From contig CAVOZH010000012.1 in the NCBI GenBank assembly GCA_963700955.1, positions 62,001-126,000 on the forward strand: a DNA stretch of 64,000 nucleotides, read 5' to 3'. The notes below the pieces were generated by a model. That model did no database searches. It saw nothing but the letters and a program-made list of their open reading frames with translations, and was not told where the DNA came from. The stretch comes from Nocardioides_C sp963700955 (lineage in GTDB: Bacteria > Actinomycetota > Actinomycetes > Propionibacteriales > Nocardioidaceae). This document shows positions 27,666 to 34,406 of this stretch, piece by piece. The position numbers and the translations under genes are program-made. Within the stretch, counting starts at the first letter, position 1, and every line of letters begins with the position of its first letter.

Positions 27666-28252
27666 GCGCTCTCCTCCTCTGGCGGCACGGCACCGCCGGA
27701 GATCATCACCGAGTCGGCGCCGTCGAACTCCTCGAGGCGCACGGAGACCTTCTCCACGAGTGACGTGGGGAGGTTCTTGCCGACGAAGTCGGCACGGATC
27801 GGCAGCTCCCGGTGGCCGCGGTCGACGAGGACCGCCAGGCGCACGGACCTCGGCCGGCCGACGTCGCTCATCGCGTCGAGCGCGGCACGGATCGTGCGCC
27901 CGGAGAAGAGCACGTCATCGACGAGCACGACGGTCTTGCCGTCGATGCCGCCGGTCGGGATGGCCGTGGGGAGCAGCGTGCGTGCCGGGCGCATTCGCAG
28001 GTCGTCGCGGTACATCGTCACGTCGAGGGACCCGACCGGGATCTCGATGCCCTCCACGGAGGCGATCCTCGCGGCGATCCGCTTGGCGAGCGGCACGCCC
28101 CGGGTCGGGATGCCGAGCATGACCAGGTCCTGGGCGCCTTTGTTGCGTTCGAGGATCTCGTGGGCGATGCGGGTGAGTGCGCGGGAGATGTCACGCGCGT
28201 CGAGAACGGTGCGACCGTCCTCGCCAGATGGTGCCGTCGTCTCGGCAGGCAT
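27662..28252 (-). CDS. pyrR: Pyrimidine operon RNA-binding regulator / uracil phosphoribosyltransferase
   Basis: RNA-binding repressor of the operon when UMP or UTP is high; many members also convert uracil to UMP. It is 196 residues with the PRPP-binding motif VVLVDDVLFSGRT at 108-120 and IPTRGVPLA near 48-56. The ATG at 28252 lies 12 bases after AGGAGG, and that ribosome binding site is inside a PyrR RNA site (28265-28300). An upstream in-frame GTG would translate through the regulatory hairpin and is less likely. First gene of the operon. Confidence 0.95.
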   Translation of the reverse strand: MPAETTAPSGEDGRTVLDARDISRALTRIAHEILERNKGAQDLVMLGIPTRGVPLAKRIAARIASVEGIEIPVGSLDVTMYRDDLRMRPARTLLPTAIPTGGIDGKTVVLVDDVLFSGRTIRAALDAMSDVGRPRSVRLAVLVDRGHRELPIRADFVGKNLPTSLVEKVSVRLEEFDGADSVMISGGAVPPEEESA

Positions 28253-28264
28253 AAGCGAGCCAGA

Positions 28265-28300
28265 CCTCCTTCTCCGCCTCACGGGACGGTTCGTTAAAGG
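28265..28300 (-). promoter_or_regulatory. PyrR-binding RNA hairpin covering the pyrR ribosome binding site
   Basis: Minus strand reads CCTTTAACGAACC, then GTCCCGTGAGGCGG, then AGAAGGAGG. This matches the PyrR binding-loop consensus (CTTTAA, GTCC-G-GAGGC, AAGG). CCTT pairs with AAGG and CCG-CC with GG-GG. The AGGAGG that serves pyrR lies in the 3' arm, so PyrR binding should block ribosome entry, the model proposed for mycobacteria, rather than switch a terminator. Confidence 0.88.
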
Positions 28301-28316
28301 ATGTCGAACGCCTCGA

Positions 28317-28322
28317 ACCCTA
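28317..28322 (-). promoter_or_regulatory. Putative pyr operon promoter -10
   Basis: Minus strand TAGGGT just upstream of the PyrR hairpin. Transcription would begin about 10 bases before the hairpin, so the leader would hold little else than the PyrR site. The rest of the gap up to 28400 shows no other signal that I can name. Confidence 0.45.
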
Positions 28323-28400
28323 CCAGCCGGGGTGCCGCCACCCGACCAGGGCGACGTTCCCTGAGCGGCATGTCACTGCGGCCGGCTGCCACCGGTCTGG

Positions 28401-28910
28401 TCACTCGGGGATGGGGGGACCCACCACCTGGAGCCCGTAGCGCGGCCCGACCTCGTTCCACTTCGCGATCTCCACGTCCATGCTCTGGCCGTCCTCGCCC
28501 GGCAGCCTGCGCTCCGTGGCCGGGATCCCGACCTCGTCGTACAGGCTCATCAGGCCACCGGGGACGGTGCTCGCCAGGATGCGGGCGGGCCGCGTGCCCC
28601 TGATCCGGAACGCGTGCGGAACGCCCTTGGGCAGGTAGATGAAGCAGCCCGTGGTCAGCTCGAAGTACTCGTCACCGGCGCGGTAGCTGAGCTCGCCGTC
28701 GAGCAGGTAGAACAGCTCGGCCTCGTGCGTGTGGACGTGGAACGGCGTAGCGACGCCGGGCGGCTGTGTCACCAGCGAGAGCCCGAGCCGGCCGTCGGTG
28801 TCCTCCGGCCCGACGAGTCGCTCGAAGAGGGACCCCATCGCCCACGTCATCGCGCCCTCTCCGGGGGACCGCATCACGACGCCGGTGGAAACCGTCTTCT
28901 CAGTGGTCAT
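28401..28910 (-). CDS. Cupin-domain protein of unknown substrate
   Basis: 169 residues, a single conserved beta-barrel. Likely metal ligands are in FHVHTHEAELFYLLDGEL (His-X-His and Glu) and the second motif GCFIYLPKGVPHAFRI (His). Such proteins are often small dioxygenases or sugar/aromatic-binding proteins, for example quercetin-dioxygenase-like; nothing here fixes the substrate. GGAGG lies five bases before the ATG. It is divergent from the tetR gene across 60 bases with an inverted repeat, so TetR control is probable. Confidence 0.85.
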   Translation of the reverse strand: MTTEKTVSTGVVMRSPGEGAMTWAMGSLFERLVGPEDTDGRLGLSLVTQPPGVATPFHVHTHEAELFYLLDGELSYRAGDEYFELTTGCFIYLPKGVPHAFRIRGTRPARILASTVPGGLMSLYDEVGIPATERRLPGEDGQSMDVEIAKWNEVGPRYGLQVVGPPIPE

Positions 28911-28931
28911 GGCGACCTCCGAATAATTGGC

Positions 28932-28946
28932 CCGAATTGACTTCGG
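28932..28946. promoter_or_regulatory. Inverted-repeat operator between cupin gene and tetR
   Basis: CCGAA TTGAC TTCGG, a perfect inverted repeat with a five-base centre that itself forms the -35 box of tetR. It is flanked by the near-direct repeats CGAATAATTGG and CGAATATTGG. The 60-base gap is AT-rich compared with its surroundings. A TetR dimer bound here would block both genes. Confidence 0.6.
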
Positions 28947-28963
28947 ACGAATATTGGTAAGGT
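28937..28963 (+). promoter_or_regulatory. Putative tetR promoter, leaderless
   Basis: TTGACT, 15 bases, TAAGGT. The distance from TAAGGT to the first GTG is seven bases, so transcription would begin at the start codon itself, giving a leaderless message, common in actinobacteria. The spacer is somewhat short. Confidence 0.45.
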
Positions 28964-28970
28964 AGACCTC

Positions 28971-29612
28971 GTGGTGGAGCCGGTCAAGACCCGTAGGTAC
29001 AGCTCCGAGCTGCGGGCGGAGCAGGCGGCTCGCACGCGCCGCCAGGTGCTCGCCGCAGCGCGGAAGCTCTTCACGACGAAGGGCTACCCGGGTACGGCGG
29101 TGGCCGAGGTCGCTCGGCTCGCGGGGGTGTCGGTCGACACCGTCTACTCCAGCGTCGGCCGAAAGCCGGACCTCCTCCTCGCGGTCATCGACATGACACT
29201 CGGCAGCGCCGAGGAGCCGGTGACCGCTGAGGAGCGCGGATACGTGAAGGCGGTCCGCGCGGCACCCACCGCGGAGCGGAAGATCGCGGCTTACGCCGAG
29301 GGCCTCGGGCACGTCATGCCGGCAACCGCTCCTCTGCTCACGGCACTTCGGGAGGGTGCGTTGTCGGACCCCGGGTGTGCCCGCCTGCGCGAGCACCTCG
29401 AGGACCGGAGAGCGGCCAACATGCGCCTGTTCGCCGCCGACCTCCGGTCCACCGGCGGGCTGCGACGCGACCTCGGCGACGACGAGGTGGCAGACATCGT
29501 GTGGTCGACGAACTCCGTGGAGTACTACTCGCTGCTGCGCTCGCGCGGGTGGTCTGCAGAGAGGTACGCCGAGCACCTGCTCGACCTCTGGACCCGGGTG
29601 CTGCTCAGCTGA
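28971..29612 (+). CDS. TetR-family transcriptional regulator
   Basis: 213 residues. The N-terminal helix-turn-helix is clear: RRQVLAAARKLFTTKGYPGT, then VAEVARLAGVSVDTVYSSVG at about 45-64, where the usual Phe-Lys end is changed to GRKPDLL. The C-terminal ligand domain is not recognisable as to ligand. Two GTG codons start the frame; the first coincides with the predicted transcription start. It probably represses the divergent cupin gene and itself. Its last eight bases overlap the end of the convergent FAD reductase gene. Confidence 0.9.
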   Translation: MVEPVKTRRYSSELRAEQAARTRRQVLAAARKLFTTKGYPGTAVAEVARLAGVSVDTVYSSVGRKPDLLLAVIDMTLGSAEEPVTAEERGYVKAVRAAPTAERKIAAYAEGLGHVMPATAPLLTALREGALSDPGCARLREHLEDRRAANMRLFAADLRSTGGLRRDLGDDEVADIVWSTNSVEYYSLLRSRGWSAERYAEHLLDLWTRVLLS

Positions 29613-30954
29613 GGTCGTCGAGGGCGCTCTCGACCGCCCGGTGGAACGTCGGGTACGCGTAGATCATCGACCGGAGGGTGTCCGTGGCGACCTCTGCATG
29701 CACGGCGGTGGTCAGCATCGACAAGACCTCCCCACCGCCAGGCGCCACCACCGTGGCTCCCACGAGCACCCCCCGGTCGGCGTCCTCCACGAGCTTGACC
29801 AGGCCCTCTCCCCCGTGGATCCAGCCCCGCGTCGAGCTCGAGAGGTCGGTCGTGCCGACCCGGACGCGCATGCCGGCCTGCCTCGCCAGTGCCTCGGTCA
29901 TGCCGACCGACCCGACCTCGGGATCGGTGAAGGTCACCCGGGGTACGGCGCGGTAGACGGCGGCCGACCCGGGCTCACCCAGGATGTCGCGCGCGGCGAC
30001 CGCGGCCTGGTACATCGAGATGTGCGTGAAGCCACCCTTGCCGGTGATGTCGCCGATCGCCCACAGCCCGTCGGCGACGCGCATCCGGTCGTCGACGTCG
30101 AGCGCACGCGCTGACGGGTCGAGCCCTACCGTGGACAGGCCGAGGTCGCGGAGGTTCGGGCGCCGCCCGGTGGCCACGAGCAGCTTGTCGGCGGTGACCT
30201 GGTCGTTGGCCAGGTCCACGACGAACCGGCCCTCGTCGTACCTGACCGACCGGATCGACGAACCGGCCAGGACGCGGACGCCCTCCCGCGCGAACACTCC
30301 GGCCACCAGGGCGCCGGCTTCGGGTTCCTCGGGCGGGAGGATGCGGTCGGCGGCCTCGATCACCGTCACCTGCACCCCGAACCGCGAGAAGCCCTGGGCC
30401 AGCTCGACGCCGATCGCCCCGCCGCCGATGACGGCCAACGAGCCCGGCAGCTCTCGAAGCGCGACCGCGTCCCGGTTCGTCCAGTACGGCGTCGCGTCCA
30501 GGCCGTCGATCGGGGGTACGGCGGGTTCGGTGCCGGTGTTGAGAACGACGCCCCGACGTGCGACGTACGTCGAGCGGTCCACCTCCACGCTCCGTGGACC
30601 GGCCAGCCGAGCGTGTCCGCGGACGAACCGGACACCTGCCGCCTCGAGACGTTCCACAGCCACGGCGTCGTCCCACGAGTCGGTGGCCTCGGCGGCGATC
30701 CGGTCGGCGACGGGCTGCCACGAAGGCGTCACCACGGACTCCCCCGCCAGGCCCGGCACCCGCCGTGCCTCGCCGAGGGCGTCGGCTGCCCGGACGATCA
30801 TCTTCGTCGGGATGCAGCCGTAGTACGGGCACTCGCCACCGACGAGGTGCCGGTCGACGCCGACGACGTCGAGCCCTGCCCTCGCGAGCCGCGTTGCGAG
30901 TGCCTCACCACCGGGGCCCAGCCCCAGCACCACTACATCGGCCTCGTGCTCCAT
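29605..30954 (-). CDS. FAD-dependent pyridine nucleotide-disulfide oxidoreductase
   Basis: 449 residues with the lipoamide dehydrogenase/mercuric reductase layout: FAD motif GLGPGGEA at 11-18, redox pair Cys42 and Cys47 in GGECPYYGCIPTK, NAD-binding IGGGAIGVELA near 176-186, second FAD motif AIGDITG. The C-terminal HPT-E dyad of true disulfide reductases is missing: YPTFHRAVE (434-442) has Tyr in place of His, as in SthA or LpdA type enzymes. So a quinone or small-molecule reductase is likelier than a lipoamide enzyme. Convergent with tetR. Confidence 0.85.
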   Translation of the reverse strand: MEHEADVVVLGLGPGGEALATRLARAGLDVVGVDRHLVGGECPYYGCIPTKMIVRAADALGEARRVPGLAGESVVTPSWQPVADRIAAEATDSWDDAVAVERLEAAGVRFVRGHARLAGPRSVEVDRSTYVARRGVVLNTGTEPAVPPIDGLDATPYWTNRDAVALRELPGSLAVIGGGAIGVELAQGFSRFGVQVTVIEAADRILPPEEPEAGALVAGVFAREGVRVLAGSSIRSVRYDEGRFVVDLANDQVTADKLLVATGRRPNLRDLGLSTVGLDPSARALDVDDRMRVADGLWAIGDITGKGGFTHISMYQAAVAARDILGEPGSAAVYRAVPRVTFTDPEVGSVGMTEALARQAGMRVRVGTTDLSSSTRGWIHGGEGLVKLVEDADRGVLVGATVVAPGGGEVLSMLTTAVHAEVATDTLRSMIYAYPTFHRAVESALDDLS

Positions 30955-30960
30955 CGATCC

Positions 30961-30966
30961 AGCCTA
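30961..30966 (-). promoter_or_regulatory. Putative leaderless promoter of the FAD reductase
   Basis: Minus strand TAGGCT is followed by six bases and then the ATG, the spacing for a message without a leader. No ribosome binding site precedes the ATG, which agrees. A good -35 was not seen. Confidence 0.5.
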
Positions 30967-31061
30967 GACTCGCCGACGCCCTCGGTGTCTCCGAGAACCG
31001 GCGAGCCAGTGCCTCCGACCCCGACATGGTCGTCCCCGAGGTCGTTGCCTTCTTCGGCCAC

Positions 31062-31108
31062 TGGGCCCGGCACGATGCCCTGGCTCTGGGTCAGCGCCGC
31101 CGGGCCCA
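31062..31108 (-). terminator. Strong hairpin after nusB
   Basis: TGGGCCCGGC and GCCGGGCCCA form a perfect 10-bp stem 46 bases past the nusB stop. No T-run, as often in high-GC genomes. It probably ends the efp-nusB message. Nothing else was recognised in the 199-base gap. Confidence 0.6.
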
Positions 31109-31153
31109 CATGGGCACTGCGGCGCCGCTGTATCTGCGTGCCGGTGTCGCGCC

Positions 31154-31564
31154 TCAGGCGGAGAGGGCGGGCTTGTTGCGCAAGATGTTGCCGAGCACGC
31201 CGTTGACGAAGGTGGGCGACTCGTCGGTGGACAGCTCGCGGACGAGGTTCAGCGCCTCGCTCACCGCCACCGCGTCGGGCACGTCCTCGACGTACAGCAC
31301 CTCGTAGACGCCGATCCGGAGGGCGTTGCGGTCCACCGCCGGCATCCGGTCGAGGGTCCACCCCTGCGCGTAGGCCGTGAGCAGCTCGTCGATGCGACTG
31401 GCGTGCTCGGCGAACCCGCGCACGAGCGTCACGGTGTAGTCGTTCACCGGCGGGTCTCCCACGGCGACGCGCTCCTCGAGCACGGTCAGGGGCGCTACGC
31501 CACGAGCCTCGCTCTCGAAGAGGACGTCGAGAGCGCGCTTGCGGGCCTTGGACCGGGCAGCCAT
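31154..31564 (-). CDS. nusB: Transcription antitermination factor NusB
   Basis: All-helical RNA-binding protein that joins NusE and others at the boxA of rRNA transcripts. It is 136 residues. It starts with KARKRALDVLFESEARG, and the later helices WTLDRMPAVDRNALRIGVYE and FVNGVLGNILR are the family core. The ATG shares its last base with the efp stop codon, the conserved efp-nusB pair. Confidence 0.95.
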   Translation of the reverse strand: MAARSKARKRALDVLFESEARGVAPLTVLEERVAVGDPPVNDYTVTLVRGFAEHASRIDELLTAYAQGWTLDRMPAVDRNALRIGVYEVLYVEDVPDAVAVSEALNLVRELSTDESPTFVNGVLGNILRNKPALSA

Positions 31565-32127
31565 CAGGAGGTGACTCGGCCCTGGTAGCTGCTGTCGCGG
31601 GTGTCGACCTTGATCTTCTCGCCGGTGGTGATGAAGAGCGGCACCTGGATCTCGTGGCCGGTCTCGAGGCGAGCCGGCTTTGTGCCGCCGGTGGAACGGT
31701 CACCCTGGAGGCCCGGCTCGGTGTACTCGACGACCAGCTCGACGGATGCGGGTAGCTCGATGTACAGCACGCGGCCCTCGTTGGTGGCCACGATCGCCTC
31801 CTGGTTCTCGAGCAGGAAGTTGCTGGCGTCACCCACGATCTCAGGCGCGATCTCGATCTGGTCGTAGGTCGAGGTGTCCATGAACACGTACGACGTGCCG
31901 TCGTTGTAGAGGTACTGCATCGTGCGCTTGTCGACGTTGGCGACGTCGACCTTCACGTCGGCGTTGAACGTCTTGTCGACCGTCTTGCCCGACTCGATGT
32001 TCTTGAGCTTGGTACGCACGACGGCGCCGCCCTTGCCGGGCTTGTGGTGCTGGAACCAGACGACGGACCACAGCTGTCCGTCGAGGTTGAGAACCATGCC
32101 GTTCTTGAGGTCGTTGGTGGTGGCCAT
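31564..32127 (-). CDS. efp: Elongation factor P
   Basis: Relieves ribosome stalling at polyproline stretches. It is 187 residues in three beta-barrel domains. MATTNDLKNGMVLNLDGQLW is the N-terminus; the loop that reaches the tRNA end is HHKPGKGGAVVRTKLK with Lys at the tip, unmodified in most actinobacteria; domain three ends in VDTRDSSYQGRVTS. No modification genes (epmA, ymfI) are nearby. Confidence 0.96.
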   Translation of the reverse strand: MATTNDLKNGMVLNLDGQLWSVVWFQHHKPGKGGAVVRTKLKNIESGKTVDKTFNADVKVDVANVDKRTMQYLYNDGTSYVFMDTSTYDQIEIAPEIVGDASNFLLENQEAIVATNEGRVLYIELPASVELVVEYTEPGLQGDRSTGGTKPARLETGHEIQVPLFITTGEKIKVDTRDSSYQGRVTS

Positions 32128-32178
32128 GCGCGTGGGAACCTGCTCTTCCTCGAGCCGTCGGGTGGGGTGCAGCCGCCT

Positions 32179-32184
32179 AGTCTA
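32179..32184 (-). promoter_or_regulatory. Putative efp promoter -10
   Basis: Minus strand TAGACT about 50 bases before the efp ATG, following the terminator-like hairpin of the aro genes. A fitting -35 was not identified. Confidence 0.45.
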
Positions 32185-32195
32185 ACGGCACACCG

Positions 32196-32230
32196 GGCCA
32201 CGCCCGGCACGGCGTCGAGAGGGCGTGGCC
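32196..32230 (-). terminator. Hairpin terminator after aroQ
   Basis: GGCCACGCCC and GGGCGTGGCC form a perfect 10-bp stem with a 15-base loop, starting 28 bases past the aroQ stop. It separates the shikimate operon from efp-nusB. Confidence 0.65.
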
Positions 32231-32257
32231 GCCCCTGCGCCACAAGGGAAACCAGGG

Positions 32258-32689
32258 TCAGGCGGAGCGGGAGGCAACGGCCCGGAGAGCGAGGAGGTAC
32301 GACTCGACGCCGAAACCCGCGACGACCCCGGTCGCCACACCGGAGATCACGCTGGTGTGGCGGAACTCCTCCCGCGTGTGCGGGTTGGTGATGTGTACCT
32401 CGACGAGCGGCGCGGTGAGCTGCGCGCAGGCGTCGCGGAGCGCGTAGCTGTAGTGGGTGAACGCCGCCGGGTTGAGCACGACCGGCCACGCGTTGTCGGC
32501 AGCCTCGTGCAGCCACCCGACGAGCTCTGCCTCGGAGTCGGTCTGTCGTACGTCGACCTCCAGGCCGAGCTCTCCCCCGGCTGCCCGGCACGAGGTGACC
32601 AGGTCGTCGTAGGTCGTGGACCCGTAGACCTCCGGCTCCCGTGAGCCGAGCCGGCCCAGGTTGGGGCCGTTGAGAACGAGCACCTTCAT
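32258..32689 (-). CDS. aroQ: 3-dehydroquinate dehydratase, type II
   Basis: Third step of the shikimate pathway, dehydration of 3-dehydroquinate. It is 143 residues. It opens with VLVLNGPNLGRLGSREPEVYG, with the catalytic Arg and Tyr loop, then VLNPAAFTHYSYALRDA and VEVHITNPHTREEFRHTSVI. The small type II fold matches mycobacteria and Streptomyces. The frame is open far upstream through aroB, but the ATG at 32689 gives the family N-terminus. aroB ends 35 bases before it. Confidence 0.96.
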   Translation of the reverse strand: MKVLVLNGPNLGRLGSREPEVYGSTTYDDLVTSCRAAGGELGLEVDVRQTDSEAELVGWLHEAADNAWPVVLNPAAFTHYSYALRDACAQLTAPLVEVHITNPHTREEFRHTSVISGVATGVVAGFGVESYLLALRAVASRSA

Positions 32690-32724
32690 GCGAGTCTCCT
32701 CAGAGGTCTGGCGAGCCGGACGGG

Positions 32725-33822
32725 TCAGCGCGAGATCTCGGCGTAGGCCGCGGTCAGCAGTGCCGGGTCGGGGGCGGTCAGGATGGCCGGCCGGGCGAGC
32801 CCTTCGAGCACCACGAACCGCAGCTGGTCGCCCCTTGACTTCTTGTCGACCTTCATCGCGTCGTGGAGCTGCCCCCAGACGCCGCCCCGGTAGGAGGTGG
32901 GCAGGCCGACGAGCTCGAGCACCGAACGGTGCCGCTCCGCCGTCGCCTCGTCGAGCTTCCCGGCGAGCCGGGCCAGCTCGGCGACGAAGGTCATGCCGAT
33001 CGCCACCGCGGCGCCGTGGCGGAACTTGTACCGCTCCACCCGTTCGATCGCGTGGCCGAGCGTGTGACCGTAGTTGAGCGTCTCGCGGCCGGGATGCCCC
33101 CCGCTGCCCCCGGTCTCCTTCAGGTCCTCGGTGACGACGTCGACCTTGACGCGGATCGACCGCTCGATGAGCTCGCGCAGCACGTCCGTGCCGGGGGTGG
33201 TCGCGGCCGACGGGTCGCGCTCGACGAGCTCGAGGATCCCCGGGTCGGCGATGAAGCCGCACTTGATGACCTCGGCGAGACCGCTCACGAGCTCGTTGTG
33301 CGGCAGGGTGCCCAGCGTCGCGAGGTCGCAGAGGACGCCAGAAGGTTCGTGGAAGGCGCCGACGAGGTTCTTGCCCTCGGTGGTGTTCATCCCGGTCTTG
33401 CCGCCCACGGCGGCGTCGACCATGCCGAGCAGCGTGGTCGGCATGTGCACCACCTTCACGCCGCGCAGCCAGGTGGCCGCGACGAAGCCGCCCATGTCGG
33501 TGGTCGACCCGCCGCCCACGGTCACGACCGCGTCGGAGCGCGTGAACCCGGTCTGCCCGAGCACCTGCCAGCAGAACGAGGCGACCGGCGCGAGCTTGGC
33601 CTCCTCGCCGTCGGGGATCTCGATCGCGTGCGCGTCGTACCCCTGCTCGTTGAGGTCCGCGCGGATCGCCTCACCGGTGGCGGCGAGGGCACGAGGGTGG
33701 ATCACCGCGACCCGACGGACGCCCTTCCCGAGCATCGCGGGCAGCTCGCCGAGCAGCCCGGTGCCGACCACGACGTCGTACGGCGACGCTCCGGCGACGT
33801 TGATCCTGGACAGGTCGCTCAT
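32725..33822 (-). CDS. aroB: 3-dehydroquinate synthase
   Basis: Second shikimate step: cyclises DAHP with NAD and zinc. It is 365 residues. VVTVGGGSTTDMGGFVAATW and PTTLLGMVDAAVGGKTG are NAD and substrate motifs; zinc ligands Glu and His occur in GLAEVIKCG and NYGHTLGHAIE. The ATG overlaps the aroK stop by four bases. Confidence 0.96.
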   Translation of the reverse strand: MSDLSRINVAGASPYDVVVGTGLLGELPAMLGKGVRRVAVIHPRALAATGEAIRADLNEQGYDAHAIEIPDGEEAKLAPVASFCWQVLGQTGFTRSDAVVTVGGGSTTDMGGFVAATWLRGVKVVHMPTTLLGMVDAAVGGKTGMNTTEGKNLVGAFHEPSGVLCDLATLGTLPHNELVSGLAEVIKCGFIADPGILELVERDPSAATTPGTDVLRELIERSIRVKVDVVTEDLKETGGSGGHPGRETLNYGHTLGHAIERVERYKFRHGAAVAIGMTFVAELARLAGKLDEATAERHRSVLELVGLPTSYRGGVWGQLHDAMKVDKKSRGDQLRFVVLEGLARPAILTAPDPALLTAAYAEISR

Positions 33823-34406
33823 CTCTCCCCCTCAGAAGCCCCGGCCGCACCGGCGCACCGCGCACCGGCCGCACCGGCCGCACCGGCCTCCTCGAGCCGT
33901 TCGACTTGCTCGCGCACCTCGTGGGCGACCTCCTCGGCCGTCCGGCCGTCGGTCTCCACCTCCACCGTGGCGACCTCCCGGTAGATCGGCAGCCGTTCGT
34001 CGAGCAGGGCCTTGACCCGCGCACGCACGTTGCCGAGCAGCAGAGGCCGGGACGAGCCGAGTCCAACCCGCTTCACGGCGTCGGAGAGCCCCACGTGCAG
34101 GAACACCACGAGATGGTCCTTCAGCACGGCTCTGGTCTCGGGGTCGAGCACGGCGCCTCCCCCGAGGGCGAGGACACCGTCGTGGCCGGTCAGTGCCTGG
34201 GCCACGGCTGCGCGCTCGAGCTCCCGGAAGTACTGCTCACCACGGTCGACGAAGATCTCGGAGATCGGGCGTCCCTCGGCCTGTTCCACGTCGTGGTCGG
34301 TGTCGCGCAGGGTCAGGCCCCACGACGACGCGAGCAGCTCCCCGACGGTGGTCTTACCGGCGCCCATGGGGCCGACCAGGATGACCCGTGGCCTTCCGGC
34401 GCTCAT
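33819..34406 (-). CDS. aroK: Shikimate kinase
   Basis: Phosphorylates shikimate. It is 195 residues. Walker A is GPMGAGKTTVGELLA near 12-26; substrate motifs RDTDHDVEQ, RGEQYFRELE and ALGGGAVLDP follow. The last 25 residues are an Ala/Gly tail (EEAGAAGAAG and similar) not part of the fold, encoded by a short GC-rich tandem repeat (33841-33888). Normal members are about 170 residues. ATGA overlap with aroC and aroB on either side. Confidence 0.94.
   Translation of the reverse strand: MSAGRPRVILVGPMGAGKTTVGELLASSWGLTLRDTDHDVEQAEGRPISEIFVDRGEQYFRELERAAVAQALTGHDGVLALGGGAVLDPETRAVLKDHLVVFLHVGLSDAVKRVGLGSSRPLLLGNVRARVKALLDERLPIYREVATVEVETDGRTAEEVAHEVREQVERLEEAGAAGAAGARCAGAAGASEGER
33841..33888. 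repeat. GC-rich short tandem repeat inside the aroK 3' end
   Basis: Imperfect copies of GCCGCACCG in a row, with variants such as GCGCACCGC. It encodes the Ala/Gly tail of shikimate kinase. Units of nine bases keep the frame, so length can vary without breaking the gene. Confidence 0.7.

Noticed and set aside
30967..31153. A small gene between the FAD reductase and nusB
   Set aside because: Frames here are short continuations of shadows; the stretch contains a strong hairpin and no ribosome binding site with a sensible start.
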